A stretch of DNA of 64,000 nt from Desulfovibrio psychrotolerans (GTDB lineage Bacteria > Desulfobacterota > Desulfovibrionia > Desulfovibrionales > Desulfovibrionaceae): NCBI RefSeq assembly GCF_013340305.1, contig NZ_BLVP01000036.1, positions 157,579 to 221,578 of the forward strand, read 5' to 3'. The notes under the pieces are model-generated. The model had not been told where the DNA came from. It saw only the letters and a program-made list of their open reading frames with translations, and did no database searches. A program made the translations under genes and the position numbers. Of the stretch, positions 33,892-41,366 are shown one piece after another. How positions within the stretch are numbered: the stretch's first letter is position 1; every line of letters starts with the position of its first letter.

Positions 33892-35314
33892 CAACAAAAC
33901 CTTCGATTTCAAGCAGAATATCGCCGGTGCGCTTGCGGATAAGCAGTTGCGCAGCAACTTCAAAAACGCCACAGATACCCTTCGGGGCAAGCGTCTGGCT
34001 GTTTTTACCGATCCGGAAGAAACCCTCCGTCTGCGCCATGTGGGCAACCAGATCAAGCGTGCGGGGCTGAACCGCCTCCCCGAACTGCTGGAGCAGCTGG
34101 AAGCCAAGTGCAAGGAAAATGGCATCATCGTGCACTGGGCAGAGACGGTGGACGAGGCAAACAACATTGTCCTCAGCATCATGGAGCAGCATGGCGCGCA
34201 CAAGATGGTCAAGGGCAAGTCCATGGTTTCCGAGGAAATGCACCTGAACAAGTTCCTCGAAGACAAGGGCAAGCTGCCTCTGGAAACCGACCTCGGCGAA
34301 TACATCATCCAGTTGAACAATGAGCCTCCGTCGCACATCATCGTCCCTGCGGTGCACAAGAACCGCAAGCAGATCGGTCAGATCTTCGCGGATAACATTC
34401 CCGGCGTCTCCTATACGGAAGACACGGCGGAATTGCTCGCCATCGCCCGCGGCAGGCTGCGTGAACATTACCGTACGGCGGATATCGGCCTCTCCGGCGT
34501 CAACTTTGCCATAGCGGAATCCGGCACCCTGTGTCTGGTGGAAAACGAAGGCAACGGCCGCATGTGCACCGCCGTTCCGCCCGTGCATGTGGCGCTCATG
34601 GGCCTTGAAAAGGTGGTCGGCACGCTGGAAGAGGTTCCGGCCCTGTACCGCCTGCTCTGCGGCTCTGCCACGGGGCAGCGCATCACCACCTATTTCAACA
34701 TGATCAAGGGGCCCCGCAAGCCCGGCGAAAAGGACGGCCCCAAGGAAGTCCACCTCATCATTCTGGACAACGGCCGCTCCAAGATACTTGCCGACAAGCA
34801 GCTTCGCCAGACCCTGCAGTGCATCCGTTGCGGCACCTGCCTTAACCATTGCCCCGTGTACACCCGCATCGGCGGTCACGCATACGGCTCCACCTATCCC
34901 GGCCCCATCGGTGAAATCCTGATGCCGCAGATAGAGGGTCTGGACAAAAAGGGCAATCTGGCCACGGCATCTTCGCTCTGCAACGCCTGCGAAGAGGTGT
35001 GCCCGGTGATGATTCCCATCCCCGCCCTCATCCGCCGCCTGCGTGACGAAAGTTACGACATGGACGAGAACGGCGTGGTCAAGGGCCACGGGTGCAAGAA
35101 GAACCTGCTGGAAACCGTGATCTGGAAGGCGTGGAAGTACATGCAGGTGTACCCGCTGCTCAATACCATCATGCTTAAAAAGCTCCAGCTGTTCGGCAAC
35201 AAGCTGCCCAAGGTCGGTCCGTTGAAGGCGTGGACCAGCGTCCGCACCGCTCCCAAGTTCGCCCGTCAGAGCCTGAAGGATCTGGCGAAGAAAGAGGGTA
35301 TCCGCAATGAGTAA
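33884..35314 (+). CDS. lutB: LutB-type Fe-S/LUD subunit of L-lactate oxidation
   Basis: A 476-residue protein with an N-terminal LUD domain (KGKSMVSEEMHLNKFLE, IGLSGVNFAIAESGTLCLVENEGNGR) and a C-terminal pair of 4Fe-4S motifs (CIRCGTCLNHCP and CNACEEVCP). This is the LutB (YkgF) layout: the large subunit that links lactate oxidation to electron transfer. The ATG at 33884 overlaps lutA by eight bases, and the gene overlaps lutC by eight, implying translational coupling. A C-terminal extension with KLPKVGPLKAW is typical. No transmembrane part is present. Confidence 0.94.
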   Translation: MASNKTFDFKQNIAGALADKQLRSNFKNATDTLRGKRLAVFTDPEETLRLRHVGNQIKRAGLNRLPELLEQLEAKCKENGIIVHWAETVDEANNIVLSIMEQHGAHKMVKGKSMVSEEMHLNKFLEDKGKLPLETDLGEYIIQLNNEPPSHIIVPAVHKNRKQIGQIFADNIPGVSYTEDTAELLAIARGRLREHYRTADIGLSGVNFAIAESGTLCLVENEGNGRMCTAVPPVHVALMGLEKVVGTLEEVPALYRLLCGSATGQRITTYFNMIKGPRKPGEKDGPKEVHLIILDNGRSKILADKQLRQTLQCIRCGTCLNHCPVYTRIGGHAYGSTYPGPIGEILMPQIEGLDKKGNLATASSLCNACEEVCPVMIPIPALIRRLRDESYDMDENGVVKGHGCKKNLLETVIWKAWKYMQVYPLLNTIMLKKLQLFGNKLPKVGPLKAWTSVRTAPKFARQSLKDLAKKEGIRNE

Positions 35315-35975
35315 TACCAGTGCCCGTGAGAGTATATTCGCCCGTCTGCATTCCGCACGTAGTGCGGGTCTGCCATATGCCCCCGTGCCGGAAAAGTGGG
35401 AGCCGGCTCCCATAGAAGATAAAAAGGCGCGCGTGGCCCGTTTTGTGGAGCTCATGACTGCCATGCGTTCCGAGGTGTATCAGGTAAAGGGCGACGAGTG
35501 GGTCGGCAAGCTTCAGGAAATCCTCGCGGAGCGCGGCTTGAAGAACCTTGTGTACGGGCCCGGAACCGAAATCGCCAAAAAGCTGGAATCCGCGTGGAAG
35601 GGTAAAAAGGATGTCGGCGCCGAACTGGTGCCGTGGAAGAATGATGTGGAAGAATTCCGCGACGAGCTGTTTGCTGCGGACGCGGGCATCACCACCACCA
35701 TGGGCGGCGTTGCCGAGTCGGCAGCCATGATCCTGTGGCCCTCGCCGCAGGAACCGCGCCTGCTCTCCCTTGTGCCCCCGGTGCACTTTGCCGTGGTAAA
35801 GGCCGACCGCATCTGGACTTCCTTCGCGGAAGCCATCCGCGAACTGGACTGGAGCGCAAAGGCTCCCACTAACGCCCTGCTTATCTCCGGCCCGTCCAAG
35901 ACGGCAGACATCGAATTGATTCTGCAGTTCGGCGTGCACGGCCCCACAGACCTTATCGTGTTTGTCGTGGAATAA
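35307..35975 (+). CDS. lutC: LutC-type LUD-domain subunit of L-lactate oxidation
   Basis: A 222-residue LUD-domain protein of the LutC (YkgG) family. Conserved stretches include the N-terminal ARESIFARLHSAR, TTTMGGVAESAAMILWPSPQEPRLLSLVPPVHFAVV and the C-terminal ALLISGPSKTADIELILQFGVHGPTDLIVFVV. LUD proteins adopt a sugar-isomerase-like fold; LutC is the third subunit required for LutABC activity. It is the last gene of the operon, overlapping lutB. A 13-bp hairpin follows. No lactate permease, D-lactate dehydrogenase, pta or ackA gene is adjacent, unlike the larger clusters in some Desulfovibrio. Confidence 0.94.
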   Translation: MSNTSARESIFARLHSARSAGLPYAPVPEKWEPAPIEDKKARVARFVELMTAMRSEVYQVKGDEWVGKLQEILAERGLKNLVYGPGTEIAKKLESAWKGKKDVGAELVPWKNDVEEFRDELFAADAGITTTMGGVAESAAMILWPSPQEPRLLSLVPPVHFAVVKADRIWTSFAEAIRELDWSAKAPTNALLISGPSKTADIELILQFGVHGPTDLIVFVVE

Positions 35976-36005
35976 CAGTCCCGGCACGATAACCTTGTGT
36001 ATCAC

Positions 36006-36038
36006 AGGCACCGGAGAGCCATGCGCTCTCCGGTGCCT
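36006..36038 (+). terminator. Hairpin after lutC
   Basis: Perfect 13-bp stem AGGCACCGGAGAG/CTCTCCGGTGCCT with a seven-base loop. The downstream T run is weak (TTGCCATATT), so termination may be incomplete. Confidence 0.6.
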
Positions 36039-36238
36039 TGCCATATTGTCCGCTCCTGCCTCCTGTTGCCCGGCACCGGTCCCTGTCCGGCGGAAGGAAT
36101 TGCATTGCGCGCGCATCCCCTGTATAGCCCCCGCAGGTATGCAGAGCCAGCCTTCGGAGCGGCGGCGGGGCCATCCGGCGGAGTGTCGTGGTGATAATCA
36201 TGAGTGATAATCCGGGTGATAATTGGGGGGGGATAATC

Positions 36239-36529
36239 ATGGGTTCGTACTATCGACATTTCAAGGGCCGGTATTATCAGGTAGTAGGCGAGGCGTTGGA
36301 TACAAGCACAGATTCTCCCGTGGTGGTGTACCGCACCCTGTATCCTTCGCAGTATTCGCTGGTTACCCGGCCCGCAGAGGAATTTTTCGGAGAGGTGCTG
36401 CTGGCGGACGGAACCCGCACTGCGCGTTTCTCTCCGGTCAATGCAAGCGATCTTCCCGAAGATGCCGCCCGGTATGCATGTGACCGGCCCTTTGATTTTC
36501 CCGTCTCCGGTGCAGGCGGTGTCCGCTGA
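36239..36529 (+). CDS. DUF1653 family protein
   Basis: A 96-residue protein matching the short DUF1653 pattern: YYRHFKGRYYQVVGEALDTSTDSPVVVYRTLYP near the N-terminus, then LVTRPAEEFFGEVL. Family members are small SH3-like beta proteins of unknown function. The ATG at 36239 has GGGGGGGA six bases upstream; an ATG at 36200 would add 13 residues encoded by a repeated GATAAT-containing stretch and is less likely. The extra C-terminal 30 residues (ARFSPVNASDLPEDA) are common in this family. Monocistronic by position. Confidence 0.78.
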   Translation: MGSYYRHFKGRYYQVVGEALDTSTDSPVVVYRTLYPSQYSLVTRPAEEFFGEVLLADGTRTARFSPVNASDLPEDAARYACDRPFDFPVSGAGGVR

Positions 36530-36720
36530 CAAAGCCCGCATCCTGCGGTCAGGTCAGCTCAAGGTCAGGTCAGACGGCTGGCGAAGCTCAGAGGATAAAC
36601 TTGTGTTAAAAGTTGCACAGTTCCGTGCGCTTGCAAAATATTCTTGCGTCCTGTAGCAACTCGGGTACTTTTTGAGGAAAACCGTCGCCCTCATCGGCGT
36701 TACATGAAGGAATGGAAAGA

Positions 36721-37545
36721 ATGAGCGAAAAGGATACGCAGCAGGAAACCCGGCAGGAAGCCGACCCCAAGGGGAAAGGCCCGCGCGGTTTCAGCCCCGG
36801 CGGACTCGGGGCCATGCTCAATGAGAAAGAGCGTAAATCCTTGCTTGCCTATATTGCGCTTGGGGTCATCATTGTGGAATTTATGGTCACGGTGGTGGCC
36901 ATCCTGCACGGCATAACCAACATGCACGCCATGCCGGACGGTACCATGGAATACTCCTTCCCGTGGAAGGCGTATCTTGTGGCCGTGTTTCTCGCTCCCG
37001 TCGGCGTCATGTTCATCATCCAGATTATCGGCATGGGTTTCTCGCGCATCATCCTCGGAGATCCGGACCTTGCCGATGCCGCCTCGGAGCACATGCCCGA
37101 ACGTATGAAACGCTGGTTCGGGCTGGTACAGGGCATGCCCACCATCATCATGCTGGCTGGCCTGCTGCTTGTGGGGCTTGTGCTCTTTAATCTGGACGTC
37201 ATCATGGGCTTTTTGCTCAAGCTGGGCGAAACAGCAGCGGAACTTGCCCTCTGGGTGGGTGCAGGCCTGTTTGCCGCGTGGCTGATAAGCTACATCGCCA
37301 AGCTCTGGCTTATGTACCGTACCCGCCGCCTTGCAGAAGAATACGCCTTCCGGCGCGATGTGCTGGAACGAACGGGCATTGCTATTCTGGATCAGAACAC
37401 GGCCATCACAGCAGACGGGCGCATGATCACTTCCGGCGGCGAAGACCGGAGCAAGACTATAGAGGCCCTGCCCATGAAGTCCGGCGGAAGCGGCTCCCAT
37501 GTGCCGCGCAGCCTGCCTGTGGGGCCGTCTTCCGGCGAGGAATAG
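36721..37545 (+). CDS. Integral membrane protein of unknown function
   Basis: A 274-residue protein. A hydrophilic N-terminus of about 40 residues (Lys/Glu/Gln-rich, GFSPGGLGAML) precedes four hydrophobic helices at roughly 42-65, 85-110, 135-155 and 165-190. A cytosolic-looking C-terminal tail of 80 residues includes RTGIAILDQNTAITADGRMITSGG. No family was recognised. The start at 36721 is preferred over 36712 because AAGGA is nine bases away from it but only one from the other. A terminator follows, so it is probably a single-gene unit. Confidence 0.7.
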   Translation: MSEKDTQQETRQEADPKGKGPRGFSPGGLGAMLNEKERKSLLAYIALGVIIVEFMVTVVAILHGITNMHAMPDGTMEYSFPWKAYLVAVFLAPVGVMFIIQIIGMGFSRIILGDPDLADAASEHMPERMKRWFGLVQGMPTIIMLAGLLLVGLVLFNLDVIMGFLLKLGETAAELALWVGAGLFAAWLISYIAKLWLMYRTRRLAEEYAFRRDVLERTGIAILDQNTAITADGRMITSGGEDRSKTIEALPMKSGGSGSHVPRSLPVGPSSGEE

Positions 37546-37579
37546 ACCCGCATCGTTTTGCTTTGTACCTGTTTTCTCC

Positions 37580-37614
37580 AAGGCCCCGGCATCCGTCCGG
37601 GGCCTTGTCTTTTT
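37580..37614 (+). terminator. Intrinsic terminator
   Basis: Ten-bp perfect stem AAGGCCCCGG/CCGGGGCCTT followed by GTCTTTTT. Confidence 0.88.
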
Positions 37615-37615
37615 C

Positions 37616-38551
37616 CTACAGGCTGCACACAAACCGGGGCAGGGTAAAACCCCCCAGTGTACGCTTTATGCTGAAAAGGCATGTGCCCATGGAGTATTCA
37701 AAAACCTCCCCGGCGCAAACCTTCAACTGGTTTTTCATGAAGGAAAAGGTCATGGGAACAGTCTCGTTTACGGCCTCTTCACAATAGCTTTCCCGTACAG
37801 ACGGGGCGTGCTGCACGCGTCTGCCGTCCGGCATGATGACCTGAACGCAGTCCATGGCCGTGACCACATGAACGATATTGCCCTCACCATCAAAGCATAG
37901 AGAATTTATATCTCCGCATATACCTACTGCATCCGGGTTGAAGGCGTGTACCGTGCCTATGGGGGTTGTTATCTCCACCGGCATGTCCGGTTCCACGGAT
38001 TCAATGGCCCCGTTGGAATGAAAGGCAATGCCGTTGCGCACAGGAATCCTGCCCGCCGGGGTGTCCACATCCAGCTTCGTTCCCGGCCACAGGGTTATGC
38101 TGCGCATCAGTCCCGTCTTGCCGAAGTGTACCCCCACAACGCGCACATCAAGCCTTCCCAGCGGGGTATCTATGGCAACAGGTGCCGCCAGGGCATCTTC
38201 GTTTTCCTGCGTCCAGTAGCCGTTCAGGGTGCCGTTCAGCGGAAAAACCCTGCGCAGCGCCCCGGTCTCATGGAAGGTGATAAGTTCCGCAGGCATCGTG
38301 CCCGCAGGCGTCCGGATCTCCGCTTGCGTTTCCAGAGGCAGGGACTTCAGCAGCCCGTTTTCATAAAACTCAATGATGGGTAGTTGCCTGCGGCGCACTT
38401 CTGCGGCCGTGTACTGGGGAATGAAAACTCCCCATGGTGTTGCCAGCGGGCTTGCCTCACCTGCCGTGCAACTGCGCAGGGCACCGTTGGAATGATACTC
38501 CACCCGTGTGGCTCCGTGTATGCTTCCGTAAACCGTATGCAGTGTGGTCAT
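37616..38551 (-). CDS. YwqK-like/MORN-variant repeat protein
   Basis: A 311-residue protein built from about six diverged repeats of the form F-x-x-x-G-x-L/I-x-S: YHSNGALRSC, FYENGLLKSLPL, FHETGALRRVFPL, FGKTGLMRSITL, FHSNGAIESVEP and FDGEGNIVHVV. Between repeats lie short T-P-x-G-x-I/L strands. The pattern resembles the MORN-variant repeats of YwqK-type proteins, predicted to make an extended beta sheet. No signal peptide. AGGAGG sits six bases before the ATG, and a sigma-54 type promoter lies 30 bases upstream. Function unknown; in other bacteria such proteins accompany polymorphic toxins, but none is here. Confidence 0.75.
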   Translation of the reverse strand: MTTLHTVYGSIHGATRVEYHSNGALRSCTAGEASPLATPWGVFIPQYTAAEVRRRQLPIIEFYENGLLKSLPLETQAEIRTPAGTMPAELITFHETGALRRVFPLNGTLNGYWTQENEDALAAPVAIDTPLGRLDVRVVGVHFGKTGLMRSITLWPGTKLDVDTPAGRIPVRNGIAFHSNGAIESVEPDMPVEITTPIGTVHAFNPDAVGICGDINSLCFDGEGNIVHVVTAMDCVQVIMPDGRRVQHAPSVRESYCEEAVNETVPMTFSFMKNQLKVCAGEVFEYSMGTCLFSIKRTLGGFTLPRFVCSL

Positions 38552-38580
38552 GGTAACCTCCTGAGTGTTGCAGGGGAGTA

Positions 38581-38596
38581 AGCATAAACAGTGCCA
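38581..38596 (-). promoter_or_regulatory. Sigma-54 (-24/-12) type promoter
   Basis: On the minus strand TGGCAC-N6-TGCT gives GG and GC exactly 10 bases apart. It matches the consensus TGGCACG-N4-TTGCW at all but two positions. The expected start site is near 38571, giving a 20-base leader with AGGAGG. Confidence 0.55.
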
Positions 38597-39017
38597 TTCT
38601 CTATTTAGCTGAAATAATTCTGTTTTTTTTGTCTGGTCCCGTCTGCGTGCCTACAGAAGTGTAGCGGGCTACATTTATGTATGTACAAGAAAAGATGCAT
38701 GAATCCGTGCGCACATCGCCCAATCCGGGTTGACAGACGCTCCTGTATGTCCGATGCTGTTCACGGTCAGAGAAGCGTTGCTTAACGTGGTGCTGCCCGG
38801 ATACAGCCAGACCCGGATACAGGCCAGACCCGCAAAGGGCCGGGTTCGTCCAAGCATGCACGGGTATACTCCGTACAACTGCGACAGTTCATCGATTTCC
38901 GGTTACGTTTTCAGGTGAATCATCGCGCCCGTGGTGCGGCTGCGGCGCACCCGGCAGAGCACATGGGCTTCGGCCCCGACCCAACAATGCCAGACTCAGG
39001 AAGGTGGTTTCCCGTTC
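38597..39017. other. 421-bp intergenic region with a 16/17-bp direct repeat
   Basis: Lies upstream of the binding-protein gene and of the divergent repeat-protein gene. Two adjoining units, CCCGGATACAGCCAGA (38797-38812) and the same sequence with one extra G (38813-38829), occur near the middle. No gene is supported. Confidence 0.55.
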
Positions 39018-39770
39018 ATGCTGCAACCTAAACTGACAGGCATACTCCTCGTCCTGCACATCCTGTTCGTCTTTTTCTGTCTTTCCGGCAGGGCAGACGC
39101 GCAGGTCATAGAGGTGCTCTACATGGAGCGCCCGCCCTATTACTACACCAAAGACCACAAACCGGCCGGATTCCTGCTGGAACAGTCCCTGAGAGTCTTC
39201 CAAAAGGCCGGGGTGGAGGTGAGAGTCCGCTCTCTCCCAGCCAAGCGCATTTTGCAGATAGTGCAGGAAGGGCAGGCGCAGGTGGCCGCCATCGGCTGGT
39301 TCAAGAGCAAAGACCGTCTTGCGTGGGCCAGCTTCAGCAGCCCGCTGTACAGAGACCAGCCGCTTATCGCCCTGCACAGAAAGAAGGCGAAGGACGGATT
39401 GGGCGAAACGTCTTCCCTGAGTGACCTGTTTACCAACCCGCAACTGCGTCTCGGAGTGCTGGACGGCTACTCCTATGGCGATCAGGTGGACGATAGCATC
39501 CGGCGTCTTTCCCCGCCGCGTTTCGTGCTTTCCGGCGATCAGGTGCAGCTTGTGCGCATGCTTGCCGCAGGACGTGTGGATTACATGCTGATCGCCCCGG
39601 AAGAGGTGTCGCACCTTCTTCTTTCCGCAGGAGAAAACGAGCGTGATTTCAGCTTTACCCTGCTGGCGGATGTGCCGGAGGGCAACACCCGCTACATCAT
39701 GTTCAGCCGGTCCGTTTCACCGGAAATCATCCGCAGGGTAAACCTCGTTCTGCAAGAGGCGGGGTGGTAG
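39018..39770 (+). CDS. Periplasmic solute-binding protein, SBP_bac_3-like
   Basis: A 250-residue protein with an N-terminal signal sequence (about 1-28, ending RADAQ) and the two-lobed family-3 binding-protein fold. Typical parts are the first strand VIEVLYMERPPYYYTKDHKPAGFLLEQSLRVF, the RILQIVQEGQAQVAAIGWF lobe connection and FVLSGDQVQLVRMLAAGRVDYMLI. No permease or ATPase gene is near. Such orphans often deliver ligands to sensors, and several kinases with the same fold lie downstream, but no link is shown. The start follows AGGAAGGTGG at some distance. Ligand unknown. Confidence 0.8.
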   Translation: MLQPKLTGILLVLHILFVFFCLSGRADAQVIEVLYMERPPYYYTKDHKPAGFLLEQSLRVFQKAGVEVRVRSLPAKRILQIVQEGQAQVAAIGWFKSKDRLAWASFSSPLYRDQPLIALHRKKAKDGLGETSSLSDLFTNPQLRLGVLDGYSYGDQVDDSIRRLSPPRFVLSGDQVQLVRMLAAGRVDYMLIAPEEVSHLLLSAGENERDFSFTLLADVPEGNTRYIMFSRSVSPEIIRRVNLVLQEAGW

Positions 39771-39937
39771 CCGCTTACTCGTGGGTATCAGGCGGAAGAG
39801 GCTTTTCCAACAGGCCGCCAGGCCACCAGGCCACCAGGCGCAGTACGTGGCAGCCCCTGTTTTCTGCACAGGCGTAGCGTACTCCCTGCGGTAAGGTCTG
39901 CAACGTCGTTTCGAGATCAGCGTTAGCGGCGCATAAC

Positions 39938-39971
39938 AAAAAGGCGGCCCTCCGTGTGGAAGGCCGCCCTG
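39938..39971 (-). terminator. Terminator after the HesB-like selenoprotein gene
   Basis: GGCGGCC and GGCCGCC form the stem, extended by TCC/GGA after one mismatch. The minus strand ends in TTTTT. Confidence 0.85.
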
Positions 39972-40015
39972 CATTGTTCGCATACCGCAGTCGCGTAGCG
40001 GAATCGAATGTCCTT

Positions 40016-40336
40016 TTAGCCGCAGTTGCCCGCGCTGGAGCATCCGCCGCAGGAACTGCCGCCACTGCTCATGGGGTTGGCAGATTCTACCGAAAAGCCC
40101 ATGTAGGAAAGATCAATCTTCACTGCACCCGTCTGGGCCAGCAGGCCGGTGTTGATGCAGAAGGTGAATTCCTTTTCATTGAAAACCGTGTCGTCATCGT
40201 TTGGCTCATCCAGAGCCAATGCCAGGCGGGGGCCGCTTCAGCCACCGGGCGCAAGATAAATCCGTATGCCGGATTTTTCCTTATCCGCAAAATACGCCGC
40301 CAATTCCTTGTGGGCGCTTTCCGTCAATGTAAACAT
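40016..40336 (-). CDS. HesB/IscA-like selenoprotein (Sec33, in-frame UGA)
   Basis: A 106-residue A-type Fe-S carrier-like protein that is complete only if the UGA at 40240-40238 is read as selenocysteine. Translation from the ATG at 40336, with GGAGG seven bases upstream, gives MFTLTESAHKELAAYFADKE..., then LAPGG-Sec-SGPRLALALDEPNDDD. The neighbouring paralog at 40535 has Cys33 at exactly this place (LAPGGCSGPRLALALDEAGDDD). A 7-bp hairpin 18 bases after the UGA fits a bacterial SECIS. The C-terminal CGC pair of IscA is replaced by a Gly/Ser-rich CGGCSSAGNCG tail. HesB-like selenoproteins are a known family in selenium-using anaerobes. An internal ATG downstream would give only a 67-residue fragment. 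Confidence 0.85.
40201..40219 (-). promoter_or_regulatory. SECIS-like hairpin for UGA recoding
   Basis: On the minus strand TTGGCTC-TGGAT-GAGCCAA makes a perfect 7-bp stem with a five-base loop that has G at its second and third positions. The stem begins 18 bases after the UGA and the loop is 25 bases away, inside the range accepted for bacterial SECIS elements. Confidence 0.75.
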
Positions 40337-40342
40337 CGCAAT

Positions 40343-40347
40343 CCTCC
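40343..40347 (-). promoter_or_regulatory. Shine-Dalgarno site of the selenoprotein gene
   Basis: GGAGG six bases before the ATG at 40336 marks translation starting upstream of the UGA. This supports the full-length reading over the internal start. Confidence 0.8.
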
Positions 40348-40364
40348 GTAGGGTGTGAAACGAA

Positions 40365-40393
40365 CAAGTACGTACACCTAGAGGTATTGTCAA
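40365..40393 (-). promoter_or_regulatory. Weak candidate promoter of the selenoprotein gene
   Basis: TTGACA (minus strand, 40393-40388), 17 bases, TACTTG. The -10 is poor. The spacer contains the dyad ACCT-CT-AGGT, so an activator-dependent promoter is possible. Confidence 0.3.
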
Positions 40394-40477
40394 TGGCAAG
40401 AGGTCATAGTTATAGATTTCACAACTTGTTGGGTAGGAAAACCGGGACGTTGTGTCCTTTTTCCCGGAGCATCTTCC

Positions 40478-40506
40478 TGAAAAAGAAAACGGCCCCGAAG
40501 GGCCGT
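40478..40506 (-). terminator. Terminator after the Cys-type HesB-like gene
   Basis: Perfect stem ACGGCCC/GGGCCGT with CGAA loop (TTCG on the transcript strand), followed on the minus strand by TTTTCTTTTT. Confidence 0.9.
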
Positions 40507-40534
40507 CCGCAGCAAGAAGCGTAAAACTGTGCGG

Positions 40535-40858
40535 CTACGAGCAGCAGGAGGAAGAAGAGCCGCATCCGCTGCACCCGCCGCCAGCACCGGGCAGAGGAAC
40601 AACGGGCAAAACGCTGAAGCCGCCGCAGGAAACGGAAATAGTCGCTCCCTGCACCTGATCCAGCAGTGTGTTATTCATGATGAAGCTGTAGCCGTTACTT
40701 TCCGCAGTGGCGTCGTCGTCTCCGGCTTCATCCAGCGCAAGGGCAAGGCGCGGTCCGCTGCATCCTCCCGGTGCCAGATATACGCGGATGGAAGACTTCT
40801 CCTTGTCCGCGAAATAGGCATCCAGTTCCTGCCGGGCGCTGTTTTCCAATGTGATCAT
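40535..40858 (-). CDS. HesB/IscA-like protein, cysteine form
   Basis: A 107-residue paralog of the adjacent selenoprotein. It begins MITLENSARQELDAYFADKE and has the core motif IRVYLAPGGCSGPRLALALDE with Cys33 where the neighbour has Sec. The C-terminus GAGGGCSGCGSSSSCCS carries five cysteines in place of the CGC of IscA, so Fe-S or metal binding through a flexible tail is plausible. It has its own sigma-70 promoter and terminator, so it is regulated separately from the Sec gene. The IscA-type role (Fe-S carrier) is inferred from the fold; a thiol redox role is also possible. Confidence 0.88.
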   Translation of the reverse strand: MITLENSARQELDAYFADKEKSSIRVYLAPGGCSGPRLALALDEAGDDDATAESNGYSFIMNNTLLDQVQGATISVSCGGFSVLPVVPLPGAGGGCSGCGSSSSCCS

Positions 40859-40934
40859 GTTGCCTCCGGTCTGCGGGTGTATACACCCGCATTACGTATT
40901 TCAATGCCTTGCGGCACCGTCTATTTGTTGTTTA

Positions 40935-40963
40935 AATATACCAAAATACTCACTTTTTGTCAA
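40935..40963 (-). promoter_or_regulatory. Strong sigma-70 type promoter of the Cys-type HesB-like gene
   Basis: TTGACA (40963-40958), exactly 17 AT-rich bases, TATATT (40940-40935). The expected start is about 70 bases before the ATG. Confidence 0.8.
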
Positions 40964-41366
40964 CGATGAGCAGCCGTTCCCTTCCGACAGGCCTTCCATC
41001 CCCGCTGCAATGGTGCGGAGAAGAAAGACAACTTCCCTAAGCTGACGTCTGGCTTCACGCGTCATGTTTCAGGCTTGTGGCTTCGGCTCTCCCGAACATT
41101 CCGGAAGGGCAGGGGGCAAAGAGAGCGTGTTCACACATTGATTTGTTGCCCGCCTGCGGGTATGTGTGCGAAATAGAGTGGCGGCTTAAGGTTTGTGCAA
41201 GTCCTGCGGGCCGTTTCCCCGAGTCGGTTGGTCCGGTTATTTCCCGGCATGTGTCCGAATCGTTATACAGATCGACCTGCCATGCGGCGTACCTCCCGGA
41301 ACAGGCGTAAATGCCCATACCGCCCAGCCCCTTAACCCCTTCAACCACCTAACAAGGCCGGTCCCC
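40964..41366. other. 403-bp intergenic region
   Basis: Lies upstream of pyrR and of the divergent HesB-like gene. Apart from the C-rich degenerate run just before pyrR and a short CCCGCCTGCGGG dyad, I see no gene, RNA or clear promoter. Short open frames lack ribosome sites. Confidence 0.5.

Noticed and set aside
40016-40219. Stand-alone 67-residue protein starting at 40219
   Set aside because: It begins inside the HesB fold, lacks a ribosome site, and is explained fully as the part after the Sec codon of the longer gene.
40238-40240. UGA as a nonsense mutation making a HesB-like pseudogene
   Set aside because: Both sides of the codon are intact and conserved with the paralog, the codon replaces the equivalent Cys, and a SECIS-like hairpin follows; drift would not predict this combination.
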